NCBI GenBank assembly: GCA_003249015.1
Contig: QBLS01000029.1
Span: forward strand, 1-53,400
Length of the DNA: 53,400 nt
Reading direction: 5' to 3'
Source of the DNA: Pseudanabaena sp.
GTDB lineage: Bacteria; Cyanobacteriota; Cyanobacteriia; Pseudanabaenales; Pseudanabaenaceae
The position numbers were made by a program, and so were the translations under genes. The notes beneath the pieces are model-generated. The model did no database searches. It had not been told where the DNA came from and saw only the letters and a program-made list of their open reading frames with translations. Every line of letters begins with the position of its first letter. Position 1 is the stretch's first letter. Shown in pieces: positions 16,882 through 24,737 of this stretch.

Positions 16882-16993
16882 AATTTTAAATCTTGAGAAG
16901 AGGCTTCGACTTCGCTCAGCCAACATATACTGCTGGTTGAGCGAAGCGATGCACTGAGCTTGTCGAAGCCCTAACTCTTATTTGAAACAGCTA
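16882..16993 (+). repeat. Dispersed CTTCGACTTCGCTCAGCC repeat (module H4)
   Basis: About 112 bp. Outer arms GGCTTCGACTTCGCTCAGCC and a matching GAGCGAAGC...GTCGAAGCC fold into a long imperfect hairpin. Its reverse complement lies at 24738-24858 with only scattered changes, including the non-palindromic ends AATTTTAAAT and AGCTGTTTCAAATAAGAG. This identity of non-palindromic ends shows a dispersed element about 110-120 bp long, like a MITE. The rest of the 351-bp gap holds the mannosidase terminator and the promoter region of the next operon. Confidence 0.8.
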
Positions 16994-17109
16994 CGTAACC
17001 CAAAGTGCATCTGTATTGTGCAGATAATCTTGAGTGTTTGCTTCACAAGCCTTTGTATTAGCATATACAGAAACTTCCCTGATCCTAACTTTAAATGAAG
17101 GCAATATTT

Positions 17110-17124
17110 TGTATACAGTATACA
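17110..17124 (+). promoter_or_regulatory. Perfect 15-bp palindrome, candidate GntR-like operator
   Basis: TGTATAC-A-GTATACA is a perfect dyad 27 nt upstream of the transporter operon start. It sits where a promoter -10 region and operator would be. Palindromes of this form are typical of GntR-family operators; no GntR gene is in the window. Spacing GTA-N7-TAC excludes a standard NtcA site (N8). Confidence 0.45.
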
Positions 17125-17151
17125 TAATTTTCATATTTTAGCAGGGCAATA

Positions 17152-18294
17152 ATGCTTCATACTTTTCGGAAACAAATACGCAAGATTTCTATGATTGCTG
17201 CAACCGTAGCAATGCTTGCGGCTTGTAACTCAGCTCCCTCTACACCCACGGGAGAGAATACTTCAGCTCCATCAGCTACCACCGCATCTTCACCATCTGC
17301 TAGCGCCGATAAGAAAGACAAACAAAATATTCGCGTTCAGTTACCTTTTCTAAAGCAAAGTTTAGATGCGCCTTTGATTTGGGCGATTGAAAAAGGTTAC
17401 TTTGCAGAGGAAGGGCTAAATGTTGAGTATGAGCGCGGCTTTGGCAACGCAGACACGATTAGCAAGCTTGGTACTGGTAAGTACGATATCGGCTTTAGCG
17501 ATATATACAACGCAATGGAATTCAATGATAAGAATCCTAATGAAAAAATCATTGCTGTTGCCATGTATCAGAACAAGGCTCCATTCTCAATCGTTACTTT
17601 TAAAGACAAAGGGATTAAGACACCTGCCGATCTAGTTGGTAAAAAGCTGGGCGCTCCTGCGGGTGACGGCCCACGCAAACTCTTTCCTCTCTTTGCGAAG
17701 GAGATAAAAATTGCGCCAGACTCAGTTACTTGGGAAACAATGGAACCCAAATTGAGAGAGACATTCTTGTTGCAAGGAAAAGTCGATGCAGTCAGTGGTT
17801 TCTACACCTCAGTGATTCCTTCACTTGTCAAGGGTGGCAAGACAATGGATGACATTCAAATATTCTTCTACGATGAATATGGGCTGGACTTCTACGGCAA
17901 TGGCATTCTTGTGAAGTCTTCCTTCGCAGAGAAAAACCCTGAAGCGATCAAGTCTTTCCTTAAAGCTTATTTTCGAGGAATGCAAGAAGTTGTCAAAGAC
18001 CCTGAAGCCGCTCTTGATCTAGTTGTTGCTACCGATCAAAGTAAGCTAATGGATCGTGAAGCCGAAAAACTACGCCTTAAATTGGCGATCGAACGGATGT
18101 ACGTGACTCCTGAGTTAGAAGCAGCAGGATTTGGCGGTGTGGATATGAAACGTTTTGAAAAGAGCGTTGCCCAAACCGTAGAAGGATTTAAGTTAAATCC
18201 CGTCACTGCGGCTGACTTGTTCACTGACAAGTTTTTACCCCCCAAAGAGCAGCGCTTAGTTCCTCCAGCTAGCGAACGCAAGCAACTCCCCTAA
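17152..18294 (+). CDS. ABC transporter substrate-binding lipoprotein, NMT1/SsuA-like
   Basis: 380 residues. Lipoprotein signal peptide with lipobox LAAC (Cys25), then a Ser/Thr/Pro-rich linker to about residue 55. The NMT1/SsuA-type domain follows: PFLKQSLDAPLIWAIEKGYFAEEGLNVEY, GNADTISKLGTGKYDIGFSD, KTPADLVGKKLGAPAGDG, and a long helical C-terminus. The family binds sulfonates, taurine, nitrate or thiamine-pyrimidine (HMP) precursors; the ligand cannot be read here. First gene of a three-gene operon with the ATPase (18318) and permease (19290). A palindrome at 17110-17124 is a candidate operator. Confidence 0.88.
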   Translation: MLHTFRKQIRKISMIAATVAMLAACNSAPSTPTGENTSAPSATTASSPSASADKKDKQNIRVQLPFLKQSLDAPLIWAIEKGYFAEEGLNVEYERGFGNADTISKLGTGKYDIGFSDIYNAMEFNDKNPNEKIIAVAMYQNKAPFSIVTFKDKGIKTPADLVGKKLGAPAGDGPRKLFPLFAKEIKIAPDSVTWETMEPKLRETFLLQGKVDAVSGFYTSVIPSLVKGGKTMDDIQIFFYDEYGLDFYGNGILVKSSFAEKNPEAIKSFLKAYFRGMQEVVKDPEAALDLVVATDQSKLMDREAEKLRLKLAIERMYVTPELEAAGFGGVDMKRFEKSVAQTVEGFKLNPVTAADLFTDKFLPPKEQRLVPPASERKQLP

Positions 18295-18317
18295 ACCTTT
18301 CAACCCATCCAACAAAA

Positions 18318-19142
18318 ATGTTGCAATCTCCAACTTCTGACTCATCAGAGACTGCTATTCAGCCAGCACCACTGCTAGAGTTTGATCATATTGGCTTAGA
18401 GTATCCCTTTGGGGAATCGATGCGGACGATTATTCAGGAAATTAGTCTCAACATTAAACCAGGAGAGTTCGTTTCATTCGTGGGTCCCAGTGGATGCGGT
18501 AAAACTTCAATCCTGAGGATGGTCTCAGGATTAAGCCCCACCAAGATCGGCGAATTGAGATGTCATGGTCAGCCTGTGACTAAGCCTCTCAAAAATGTGG
18601 GAATTGCTTTCCAAAACCCTGTTTTGCTACCTTGGCGACGCACAATTGACAATGTGCTACTTCCACTTGAAGTGGTGCATCCGTACAAGCGCGATTTCAA
18701 AAAAAATCATCAGAAATATCTGGAGATGGCGCAAAAGCTACTCCAAGCAGTCGGACTTAAAGACTTCCAGCAACAGTTTCCTTGGCAGCTATCGGGTGGA
18801 ATGCGGCAAAGAGCCTCTCTATGCCGATCGCTAATTCACCAGCCAGAGATTTTGCTATTGGACGAGCCTTTTGGTGCTTTGGATGCCTTTACTCGCGAAG
18901 AAATGTGGGTAATGCTTCAGAATCTATGGATGGAAGCTCAATGCGTGGGCATCTTAATTACCCATGACTTGCGAGAAGCCGTATTCCTATCTGATACCGT
19001 CTATGTTATGAGTCCTCGTCCCAGCGAGATTGCCTTCATGCAGAAGATCGATTTACCACGTCCAAGAACTCTTGAAATGTGTCTGAGCGATGAATTTGGT
19101 CATCTTGCCGCTGAGTTGCGCCGCCACATTCATAAAAATTAG
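18318..19142 (+). CDS. ABC transporter ATP-binding protein, SsuB/TauB-like
   Basis: 274 residues. Walker A is GPSGCGKTSILRM (about residues 57-69), Q-loop VGIAFQNPVLLPWRRTIDNVLLPLE, signature QLSGGMRQRASLCRSLI, Walker B ILLLDEPFGALDAFTRE, switch LITHDLREAVFLSDTVYVM. The NVLLPLE and DALDAFTR-like patterns are those of nitrate/sulfonate/taurine importers. It starts 23 nt after the binding-protein gene and energises the permease encoded at 19290. Confidence 0.9.
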   Translation: MLQSPTSDSSETAIQPAPLLEFDHIGLEYPFGESMRTIIQEISLNIKPGEFVSFVGPSGCGKTSILRMVSGLSPTKIGELRCHGQPVTKPLKNVGIAFQNPVLLPWRRTIDNVLLPLEVVHPYKRDFKKNHQKYLEMAQKLLQAVGLKDFQQQFPWQLSGGMRQRASLCRSLIHQPEILLLDEPFGALDAFTREEMWVMLQNLWMEAQCVGILITHDLREAVFLSDTVYVMSPRPSEIAFMQKIDLPRPRTLEMCLSDEFGHLAAELRRHIHKN

Positions 19143-19145
19143 CAC

Positions 19146-19245
19146 CAAAACTTCGAGCCATCCGCTAAACGGGTGGCTCGAAGTTTCTCAAACGAGCTAC
19201 CAGAATAATTTTGAGAGCGTTGCTTTGCAGCGCTTTCAAAATTAA
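19146..19245. repeat. Two imperfect hairpins between ATPase and permease genes
   Basis: The first (about 19146-19185) pairs AAACTTCGAGCCATCCG with CGGGTGGCTCGAAGTTT around CTAAA (one wobble). The second (about 19210-19245) pairs TTTTGAGAGCGTTGC with GCAGCGCTTTCAAAA (two wobbles). They fall inside an operon and could modulate read-through or mRNA stability between the two cistrons. Confidence 0.6.
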
Positions 19246-19289
19246 GGGTGAGAAATTAGTTTTTACTTCATACTTCGTGAGGAATTTAT

Positions 19290-20099
19290 ATGCAGGGAAC
19301 TGTTGAAAGTGCACGGCGAGCGCCTAAAAAGTTTAACTTTGATGCTTTTTTACAGACAAAATTAGCGACGATCCTGATGCCCACGATCGCGACTATTTTG
19401 TTATTTATCCTATGGGAAGTAGCGGTATGGGCTTTTAAAATTCAGCCTTTTAACCTGCCAGCTCCTTCTAAGATCCTAGAAGCGGCTATTAAGTTTGCGC
19501 CACAACTTACGGAAAATTCTTTGCGAACTGTTTGGACAACATTTGCAGGATTTGCGATCGCTAGTGTGGTCGGTGTCGTTTTAGGCTTTTTAATTGGCTA
19601 TTCGAGAGTGATATATCTCACTTTCTATCCATTGCTAGTTGCTTTCAATACGATCCCCAAGTCAGCATTGGTTCCACTTCTAGCCGTTTGGTTTGGCGCA
19701 AATGCCATACCTGCGATCGTTACAGCTTTTTTACTAGCATTTTTCCCCATTGCGGTGAACGTCGCCTTGGGATTAGAAACAATTGAGCCAGAGATGAAAG
19801 ATGTATTGCACGCATTGGGTGCGTCAAACTTTGAGATTTTCTTGAAGGTAGGCTGGCCCCATACATTGCCCTATGTCTTTGCTTCGCTCAAGATTGCCGT
19901 TTCCTTTTCTTTCATTGGTGCGGTTATTGCCGAGTCGATCGCCTCTAATGCAGGATTAGGCTATTTAATCGTACAAGCAGCTTCTGACTTTAATGTACCC
20001 CTAGCTTTTGCCGCTTTAATAGCCCTAGCTGTGCTTGGTGTCATTCTTTACTCGATGTTTGTCGTGATTGAGAAAAAAGTTATCTATTGGGCTAGGTAA
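19290..20099 (+). CDS. ABC transporter permease, SsuC/TauC-like
   Basis: 269 residues with about six membrane spans and the inner-membrane permease signature: the EAA loop EPEMKDVLHALGASNFEIFLKVGWPHTLPYV (about 168-198). N-terminal span TILMPTIATILLFILWEVAVW. The sequence NTIPKSALVPLLAVWFG is typical of the nitrate/sulfonate/taurine/HMP family. Third gene of the operon, separated from the ATPase gene by 147 bp holding two hairpins. A strong terminator follows (20119-20159). ATG 19290 has GAGGAAT upstream. Confidence 0.9.
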   Translation: MQGTVESARRAPKKFNFDAFLQTKLATILMPTIATILLFILWEVAVWAFKIQPFNLPAPSKILEAAIKFAPQLTENSLRTVWTTFAGFAIASVVGVVLGFLIGYSRVIYLTFYPLLVAFNTIPKSALVPLLAVWFGANAIPAIVTAFLLAFFPIAVNVALGLETIEPEMKDVLHALGASNFEIFLKVGWPHTLPYVFASLKIAVSFSFIGAVIAESIASNAGLGYLIVQAASDFNVPLAFAALIALAVLGVILYSMFVVIEKKVIYWAR

Positions 20100-20118
20100 T
20101 CTAAACCTAATTAAATTA

Positions 20119-20165
20119 AAAAGCCTGAGTCGTGCGATTCGTAGACGACTCAGGCTTTTACTTTT
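20119..20165 (+). terminator. Rho-independent terminator of the transporter operon
   Basis: A perfect 15-bp stem, AAAAGCCTGAGTCGT (20119-20133) with its complement (20145-20159), loop GCGATTCGTAG, followed by ACTTTTTT. It lies 20 nt after the permease stop and also faces the convergent gene at 20193. Confidence 0.9.
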
Positions 20166-20192
20166 TTCGGCGCAGTCAACAACTAGAATTAG

Positions 20193-21032
20193 TCACTTCT
20201 TTAAAAAAGCTCTATTTTTTAAATATCTTCTGCCTACAAAGTAACTAGCAATCAGCATAAATCCAGCAGAACCCTCAAATTCAAATGGTACTGGTTGGGT
20301 GTTAAAGCGGATGTCATCAATACCAAATCGCTCTAATCCAGCACTTGGTCTATTTACTGTAAATGTAGCTTGGCTGATGACTGGTAAATCATTGTCTGAT
20401 TGAACTCCAAAAAATCTTGCATTACGGGAGTTATTATTTACCGCAGCAGATGCATTGTCAATCACGGTAATTCCAGAGCTGATCGTTAGTGAATTCGATA
20501 AAGAGTCAAGAAATGTGAAAGTGGCTGTATTCGCGCCCGCAGGGGTATTACCGAAGTCAGTAATTATAAAACCAAATTGAGAAACTGGTGCAGCGAAAGT
20601 AAAAGTAAAAGTGTTGCCATTTGCAGGATCTAATCGGATGAAACTTCCAGAGTTGTAAGATGCAGTAGTTCCAAATCCAACTGCAGCAGTAGAGGTAGTA
20701 TTGGTCACACCGTTAAGTGCCCCACCCCCGCCACCTGTAATCGTTGCATTAGTACTAAAGGTAATTCCGTTTACAGTTGTTAAAGTGCCGCCTGTAAAAA
20801 TAGCTCCAGACCCAGTACTGGCTGTCTCAAAATCTATTGTGTTAGTACTAGTCGCAGCAATAAATGCGTTTAGGCTATTTTTTGCATTCGTTGTTGTTGG
20901 GATAGCACTGAGAGTTGCATTATTATCAGTAGATGTAAAAACAGTAAGTGTCTGCCCTAATGCGCTAGCACAGAATGAAAGAGTTGAGAAACCTAGCCAT
21001 AAACCTAACCAATAAATACGGTTTCTTATCAT
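20193..21032 (-). CDS. Exported protein with cyanobacterial PEP-CTERM-like sorting signal
   Basis: 279 residues. N-terminal signal peptide (YWLGLWLGFSTLSFCASALG). A Thr/Asn/Ser-rich beta-type middle contains TIDFETASTGSGAIFTGGTL and FAAPVSQFGFIITDFGNTP, the pattern of choice-of-anchor beta-sandwich domains. The C-terminus is a sorting signal: VPFEFEGSAG, then a hydrophobic span FMLIASYFVG, then basic RRYLKNRAFLKK. The PFEF variant is the cyanobacterial form of PEP-CTERM, processed by cyanoexosortase; this is family knowledge. Probable surface or extracellular-matrix protein. No exosortase gene is in the window. Confidence 0.75.
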   Translation of the reverse strand: MIRNRIYWLGLWLGFSTLSFCASALGQTLTVFTSTDNNATLSAIPTTTNAKNSLNAFIAATSTNTIDFETASTGSGAIFTGGTLTTVNGITFSTNATITGGGGGALNGVTNTTSTAAVGFGTTASYNSGSFIRLDPANGNTFTFTFAAPVSQFGFIITDFGNTPAGANTATFTFLDSLSNSLTISSGITVIDNASAAVNNNSRNARFFGVQSDNDLPVISQATFTVNRPSAGLERFGIDDIRFNTQPVPFEFEGSAGFMLIASYFVGRRYLKNRAFLKK

Positions 21033-21184
21033 GAGCTTGACCTAGATTCTCTTCTAAATAATCATTAACAATAATTTACGATGATACTTTAAATAAAACA
21101 ATAAAAAATTTTGCAAGTAATTGCTGATAGATACCTAAATTTGGTGATTACGCAGGTTTCTGAAAGCGGATTATCCAGAGGCTG

Positions 21185-21247
21185 TGAGAGGTTTTGACCT
21201 CGCTCAGCCAGCTTATATTGACGGCTGAGCGAAGCCTTAGCACTGCT
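21185..21247. repeat. Degenerate CTCGCTCAGCC inverted repeat (module H4)
   Basis: GACCTCGCTCAGCCAGC and CGGCTGAGCGAAGCC form an imperfect hairpin like the core of the repeats at 16882 and 24738, without their flanks. The rest of the 440-bp gap between the exosortase-sorted protein and the RRM gene is AT-rich and holds the two outward promoters. Confidence 0.6.
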
Positions 21248-21359
21248 TTGCTCAAAAATGATTTAGGGATAATATATTATGAAAAATAAACAAAATGTAA
21301 CAATACGCCCAAACTTAAAGTATATGCGCTAGTATCTTACTCGTAAGGTAAAAGTAGTT

Positions 21360-21472
21360 ATCGGTTGTAGCAATTGTTTTCTGTACTGACAGTTTTTTTC
21401 TGTTCCATCGTGACAAGCTTCTCTCCGACATCTCTATCTCTACACAATCATTGACTCCTTGGAGAAAGCATA
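21360..21472 (+). promoter_or_regulatory. Probable long leader of the RRM gene
   Basis: The approximately 110 nt before ATG 21473 is pyrimidine-rich with repeated TTCTGT (TTTTCTGTACTGACAG, TTTTTTTCTGTTCC) and ends with TTGGAGAAAGC, a good RBS. Cyanobacterial rbp genes are commonly cold-induced through their 5' leader; that is family knowledge and no specific element was confirmed here. Confidence 0.35.
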
Positions 21473-21805
21473 ATGTCTATTTACGTCGGTAACTTGTCCT
21501 ATGAAGTTACTCAAGATCATTTGAAGCCCGTTTTTGAAGATTACGGCAAGGTTACCCGTGTTCACTTCCCCACAGATCGTGAAACTGGTCGCGCTCGTGG
21601 TTTCGCATTTGTGGAAATGAGCAAGGATGATGAAGAAGATGCCGCCATCACTGCACTTGATGGTGCTGAGTGGATGGGTCGTGTTCTTAAGGTTAACAAG
21701 GCTAAGCCTCGTGAAAACAACGATTCCTTTGGCGGTGGTAACAGAGGCGGCGGCGGTGGTCGCGGCGGTTACAACAAGTCTGGTGGCGGCGGCGGTCGTT
21801 ACTAA
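21473..21805 (+). CDS. Glycine-rich RNA-binding protein (RRM, Rbp family)
   Basis: 110 residues. A single RRM with RNP2 IYVGNL (residues 3-8) and RNP1 RGFAFVEM (about 43-50), followed by a Gly/Arg-rich tail (GGGNRGGGGGRGGY) from about residue 84. This is the cyanobacterial Rbp form with C-terminal glycine-rich tail, linked in the family to cold response and mRNA binding/localisation. A classic terminator lies directly after the stop. Strong RBS GGAG. Confidence 0.95.
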   Translation: MSIYVGNLSYEVTQDHLKPVFEDYGKVTRVHFPTDRETGRARGFAFVEMSKDDEEDAAITALDGAEWMGRVLKVNKAKPRENNDSFGGGNRGGGGGRGGYNKSGGGGGRY

Positions 21806-21814
21806 GGATTAAAG

Positions 21815-21852
21815 AAAGAGGATGCAGCGCATAGCGCTGCATCCTCTTTTTT
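21815..21852 (+). terminator. Rho-independent terminator of the RRM gene
   Basis: A 16-bp perfect stem, AAAGAGGATGCAGCGC with its complement around ATA (21815-21830, 21834-21849), ending in TTTTTT. Confidence 0.9.
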
Positions 21853-21887
21853 ATTGCAAAATAAGAGTGTGTAGTCCCAAAACCCAA

Positions 21888-22020
21888 GAACTAACAGTGC
21901 GGCGCTTCGCGCCGCACTGTTAGTTCCAAATAAAGAAATGGCTACGCCATTTCTTTATTTGGAAAACCATACTAGGTTTGGTTTTCAATTCCCAAAAGTG
22001 TGACTACACTTTTGGGAATT
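21888..22020. repeat. Composite of three hairpins (module H3, inverted relative to 28143-28233)
   Basis: Three perfect hairpins in a row: 21888-21926 (18 bp, loop TTC, GCGGCGC core), 21926-21962 (17 bp, loop TAC, ATAAAGAAATGGC arm) and 21987-22020 (15 bp, loop GACT, AAAAGTGT arm). The last two plus their linker are the reverse complement of 28143-28233. Paired changes keep the stems: AAAGAAATGG/CCATTTCTTT here, AAAGCAATGG/CCATTGCTTT there. It occupies the 5' flank of the HerA-like gene. Confidence 0.9.
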
Positions 22021-22071
22021 AGTATAATTCTTGAGTAGGCTTTGACTGGCGAATTATGTAGTAGGTTTTGC

Positions 22072-23814
22072 ATGGATTTATTGCAACCATTAGGAATTGT
22101 GGTTCAAGGCTCCCTCAGTGATGGGTTAGAGGTGAGACTTAATGGCGAGATATCAGTGGAAGATATGCGCGTTGGTAAGTTTTTAGTAGTACATGGCAGG
22201 CATACTAAATTTTTCTGTATTCTCACGGATGTGACCCTTGGCACTGCTAGCCCTCGCATCCTGATGAATCCGCCTGATCCTGAGAATACTTTTCTGACAG
22301 AAATTTTGGCTGGCACGGGTACGTTTGGAACGATTAATCTAACACCCATGTTGATGTTTGTGCCTGCGAATCCCTTTGATTTGTTGACGCAAAGAGTAGT
22401 GCCTAAAGGGGGCGATCGCATTAAAAAGACTAAGCGCAAAAAAAATACTGAATTTGCGATCGCTGAGGAAGCAAATGATTTTCAACTATTGCCAGTCAAA
22501 ACTATTCCCAGTCACTTTTCCCAAGTATTTGATGCAACGGAACGAGATTTTCGGATTGTGTTTGGGTGGGAAGACGATCCCCATAAACGGAACTTTGCGA
22601 TCGGGCAACCCATTGATATGCCCGTACCAATTTGTCTGGATCTAGATCGCTTTGTCGAACGCAGTAATGGCGTATTTGGTAAATCGGGAACTGGTAAATC
22701 ATTTTTAACAAGGCTGTTGCTTTCAGGGATTATTCGTAAGCAAGCCGCCGTAAATTTAATTTTTGATATGCATTCAGAATATGGGTGGGAAGCTGCCACG
22801 GAAGGGAAAAGATTTAGTACAGTTAAAGGCTTGCGTCAACTCTTTCCCGCACAGGTGCAGATTTACACCCTTGATCCTGACTCGACTAAGCGCCGAGGTG
22901 TGCGTGATGCTCAGGAGCTCTACATTAGTTATGACCAAATTGATGTCGAAGATTTGATGCTCATTCGTGAAGAGTTAAATCTTTCGGAGGCGAGTCTAGA
23001 GAATGCCATTATTTTGCGAAATGAATTTGGTAAGGCTTGGATTTCAAGACTGCTAGCAATGACTAACTCAGAGATTCAAGAGTTTTGTGAGCAGAAGATG
23101 GGTAGTAAGTCTTCAATTATGGCTCTTCAGCGTAAACTGACGCGCCTTGATGATCTCAAATATCTACGTCAAACCTGCCCTGAAGACTACATTAAACGCA
23201 TCTTAGATTTGATTGCCGCAGGTAAACATATTGTGATTGAGTTCGGTTCTCAATCCAATCTGCTCTCCTATATGCTTGCCACTAATATCATCACAAGGCG
23301 AATCCATCATTCCTACGTGCAGCAAGCAGAGCGGTTTTTACAAACTAAAAATATTTGCGATCGCCCACAGCAGCTAACTATTACTATCGAAGAAGCGCAC
23401 CGATTTCTGGCTCCCAATACGGCTAGACAGACTATTTTTGGAACGATCGCCCGTGAAATGCGAAAGTATTTTGTAACTTTACTAATTGTGGATCAACGTC
23501 CTTCAGGAATTGATAACGAAGTCATGTCTCAAATTGGGACGCGAATTACCGCCTTGTTAAATGATGAAAAGGACATTGATGCGATCTTTACGGGTGTTGC
23601 TGGCAGTGGCAATTTGAGAACAATTTTGTCAAAGTTAGACTCGAAACAACAAGCCCTAGTTCTTGGTCATGCCTTGCCGATGCCTGTAGTGGTTCAGACT
23701 CGCCCCTATGATGAGACTTTTTATCGAGAGATTGGCGAGGTGCCTTGGGAAGAAATTTCCACGCCAGAAGTGTTACGAGTTGCTGAAGAAGCAAAGGCTG
23801 ACCTAGGCTTTTAA
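22072..23814 (+). CDS. HerA/FtsK-superfamily ATPase (DUF87-type)
   Basis: 580 residues from ATG 22072; the in-frame TTG at 22042 is less likely. The N-terminal HAS-barrel-like part (LGIVVQGSLSDGLEVRLNGEISVEDMRVGKFLVV) is followed by Walker A GVFGKSGTGKSFLTRLLL (about residues 201-218), LIFDMHSEYGWE (DxHxEY, typical of HerA), and a late Walker B with glutamate, LTITIEEAHRFLAP. The C-terminal VDQRPSGIDNEVMSQIGTRI contains the expected Arg finger and sensor. HerA-like proteins are hexameric DNA translocases, in many prokaryotes paired with NurA; no nuclease is adjacent here. In cyanobacteria it is widespread with unknown role. Confidence 0.85.
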   Translation: MDLLQPLGIVVQGSLSDGLEVRLNGEISVEDMRVGKFLVVHGRHTKFFCILTDVTLGTASPRILMNPPDPENTFLTEILAGTGTFGTINLTPMLMFVPANPFDLLTQRVVPKGGDRIKKTKRKKNTEFAIAEEANDFQLLPVKTIPSHFSQVFDATERDFRIVFGWEDDPHKRNFAIGQPIDMPVPICLDLDRFVERSNGVFGKSGTGKSFLTRLLLSGIIRKQAAVNLIFDMHSEYGWEAATEGKRFSTVKGLRQLFPAQVQIYTLDPDSTKRRGVRDAQELYISYDQIDVEDLMLIREELNLSEASLENAIILRNEFGKAWISRLLAMTNSEIQEFCEQKMGSKSSIMALQRKLTRLDDLKYLRQTCPEDYIKRILDLIAAGKHIVIEFGSQSNLLSYMLATNIITRRIHHSYVQQAERFLQTKNICDRPQQLTITIEEAHRFLAPNTARQTIFGTIAREMRKYFVTLLIVDQRPSGIDNEVMSQIGTRITALLNDEKDIDAIFTGVAGSGNLRTILSKLDSKQQALVLGHALPMPVVVQTRPYDETFYREIGEVPWEEISTPEVLRVAEEAKADLGF

Positions 23815-23817
23815 ATT

Positions 23818-23888
23818 ACAGCGCTTTGCGCTTAAGCCCAAAAAGGATGAGGCGGCGCTTAGCGCCGCCTCATCCTTTTTGGGCTTAG
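23818..23888. repeat. 26-bp hairpin with ACAGCGCTTTGC flank (module H2)
   Basis: The flank ACAGCGCTTTGCGCTTAAG is shared with 7789 and 27886. The stem pairs 23833-23858 with 23862-23887 around TTA, with core GGCGGCGC/GCGCCGCC but otherwise a different arm sequence from the other two copies. It lies directly after the HerA-like stop. Confidence 0.9.
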
Positions 23889-23916
23889 AATAGATTGCCT
23901 AAACTAGAATCAAAAT

Positions 23917-24105
23917 ATGCAGGATACTGCCGTTTACTTCTGTGCCTTTTGTGGAGAGCCAAATACGGTATTTATTGACCTCAGTGCTGGCTCCTATCAA
24001 TCCTATGTGGAAGACTGTCAAGTTTGCTGTCAGCCCAATGTACTGTATGTCCAGATTGACGAGGATACTTTAGATATCGAAATCAGTAGTGAACCCGAAA
24101 GCTAA
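23917..24105 (+). CDS. CPXCG-type cysteine-rich small protein
   Basis: 62 residues. Two CxxC knuckles, FCAFCGEPN (residues 8-16) and CQVCCQPN (about 34-41), should bind one zinc. The remainder is acidic (QIDEDTLDIEISSEPES). It matches the short CPXCG cysteine-rich family of unknown function, common in bacteria. It is convergent with pixD, stops 6 bp apart. Confidence 0.8.
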   Translation: MQDTAVYFCAFCGEPNTVFIDLSAGSYQSYVEDCQVCCQPNVLYVQIDEDTLDIEISSEPES

Positions 24106-24111
24106 ATAGAA

Positions 24112-24537
24112 TTATTTATTTTGATAAAGATCCATAATTTCTCGCAAAAAATTGAGGCATTGTTTGCCAGTCATAGAGATCGGAGAAAAGGTGGATGAGC
24201 TTGAATATTTCAGGATTATATTGCGAATTTCGGGATGGTTGTCAATTTGTACTGCCTTCATTGACCATAGACCAAAATCTCGATGTTCAATCTCCGAAAA
24301 TTCAATCAATTCAGCGTTAACATGACGTTTATCGCCAAGAATGCGATTATAAGTCTGACTAACTGTGCGACGACTTCCTTCTAAAACTTGCAAGAACATA
24401 GAATCTCCAAAGCTGAGCATTCCAGTGATTCCCACGGGCATATTGTTTTTTTCCGACTTTTGCATAATATCAATTAAGTCTGAATAACTGATCCCCGCAA
24501 CAGCTTGACTGACGTAGATTAAGCGATATAAAGCCAT
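24112..24537 (-). CDS. pixD: BLUF-domain blue-light photoreceptor, PixD-like
   Basis: 141 residues, the size of short BLUF proteins, binding FAD. The functional residues sit at the same numbers as in Synechocystis PixD: Tyr8 (LIYVS), Asn31/Asn32 (KNNMPVGITG), Gln50 (MFLQVLEGS), Trp91 and Met93 (LWSMKA). The C-terminal helices (GKQCLNFLREIMDLYQNK) match PixD. PixD acts with the response regulator PixE in phototaxis by light-dependent oligomer changes; no pixE is in the window. Family call is near certain, PixD orthology likely. Confidence 0.95.
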   Translation of the reverse strand: MALYRLIYVSQAVAGISYSDLIDIMQKSEKNNMPVGITGMLSFGDSMFLQVLEGSRRTVSQTYNRILGDKRHVNAELIEFSEIEHRDFGLWSMKAVQIDNHPEIRNIILKYSSSSTFSPISMTGKQCLNFLREIMDLYQNK

Positions 24538-24675
24538 GATTTAGAAGTATAAAAGATAGGGCATTTCTATGGGTTTGTCATCATGCAGTTGCAATAATAC
24601 GAACGACAACTCACCTATTGAATTATAGCTAGCATCCAGTTGCTTGGATGCAACTTGAATTAACTTGTAAAAACT

Positions 24676-24718
24676 CAAATAGTGAGAGGTGGCACTTTGT
24701 GCCGCCCCTCACTATTTG
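24676..24718. repeat. Imperfect 20-bp hairpin in the pixD upstream region
   Basis: CAAATAGTGAGAGGTGGCAC (24676-24695) pairs with 24699-24718 around TTT with two imperfect pairs. The sequence TTTGATGAAA-GATTACAGCTATA follows it and is repeated at about 24935-24957, with the H4 element between, as if the H4 element had inserted into another repeat. Confidence 0.6.
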
Positions 24719-24737
24719 ATGAAATGATTACAGCTAT

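Noticed and set aside
17111-17123. NtcA-binding site
   Set aside because: Spacing is GTA-N7-TAC rather than N8; the perfect 15-bp dyad fits another regulator better.
17030-17151. TPP riboswitch before the NMT1-type transporter
   Set aside because: CCTGATCC at about 17080 resembles a fragment of the motif, but the CTGAGA element and the paired helices are missing.
20701-21015. Plus-strand 104-aa reading frame inside the exosortase-sorted gene
   Set aside because: Antisense shadow of a repetitive Thr/Val-coding region, no RBS.
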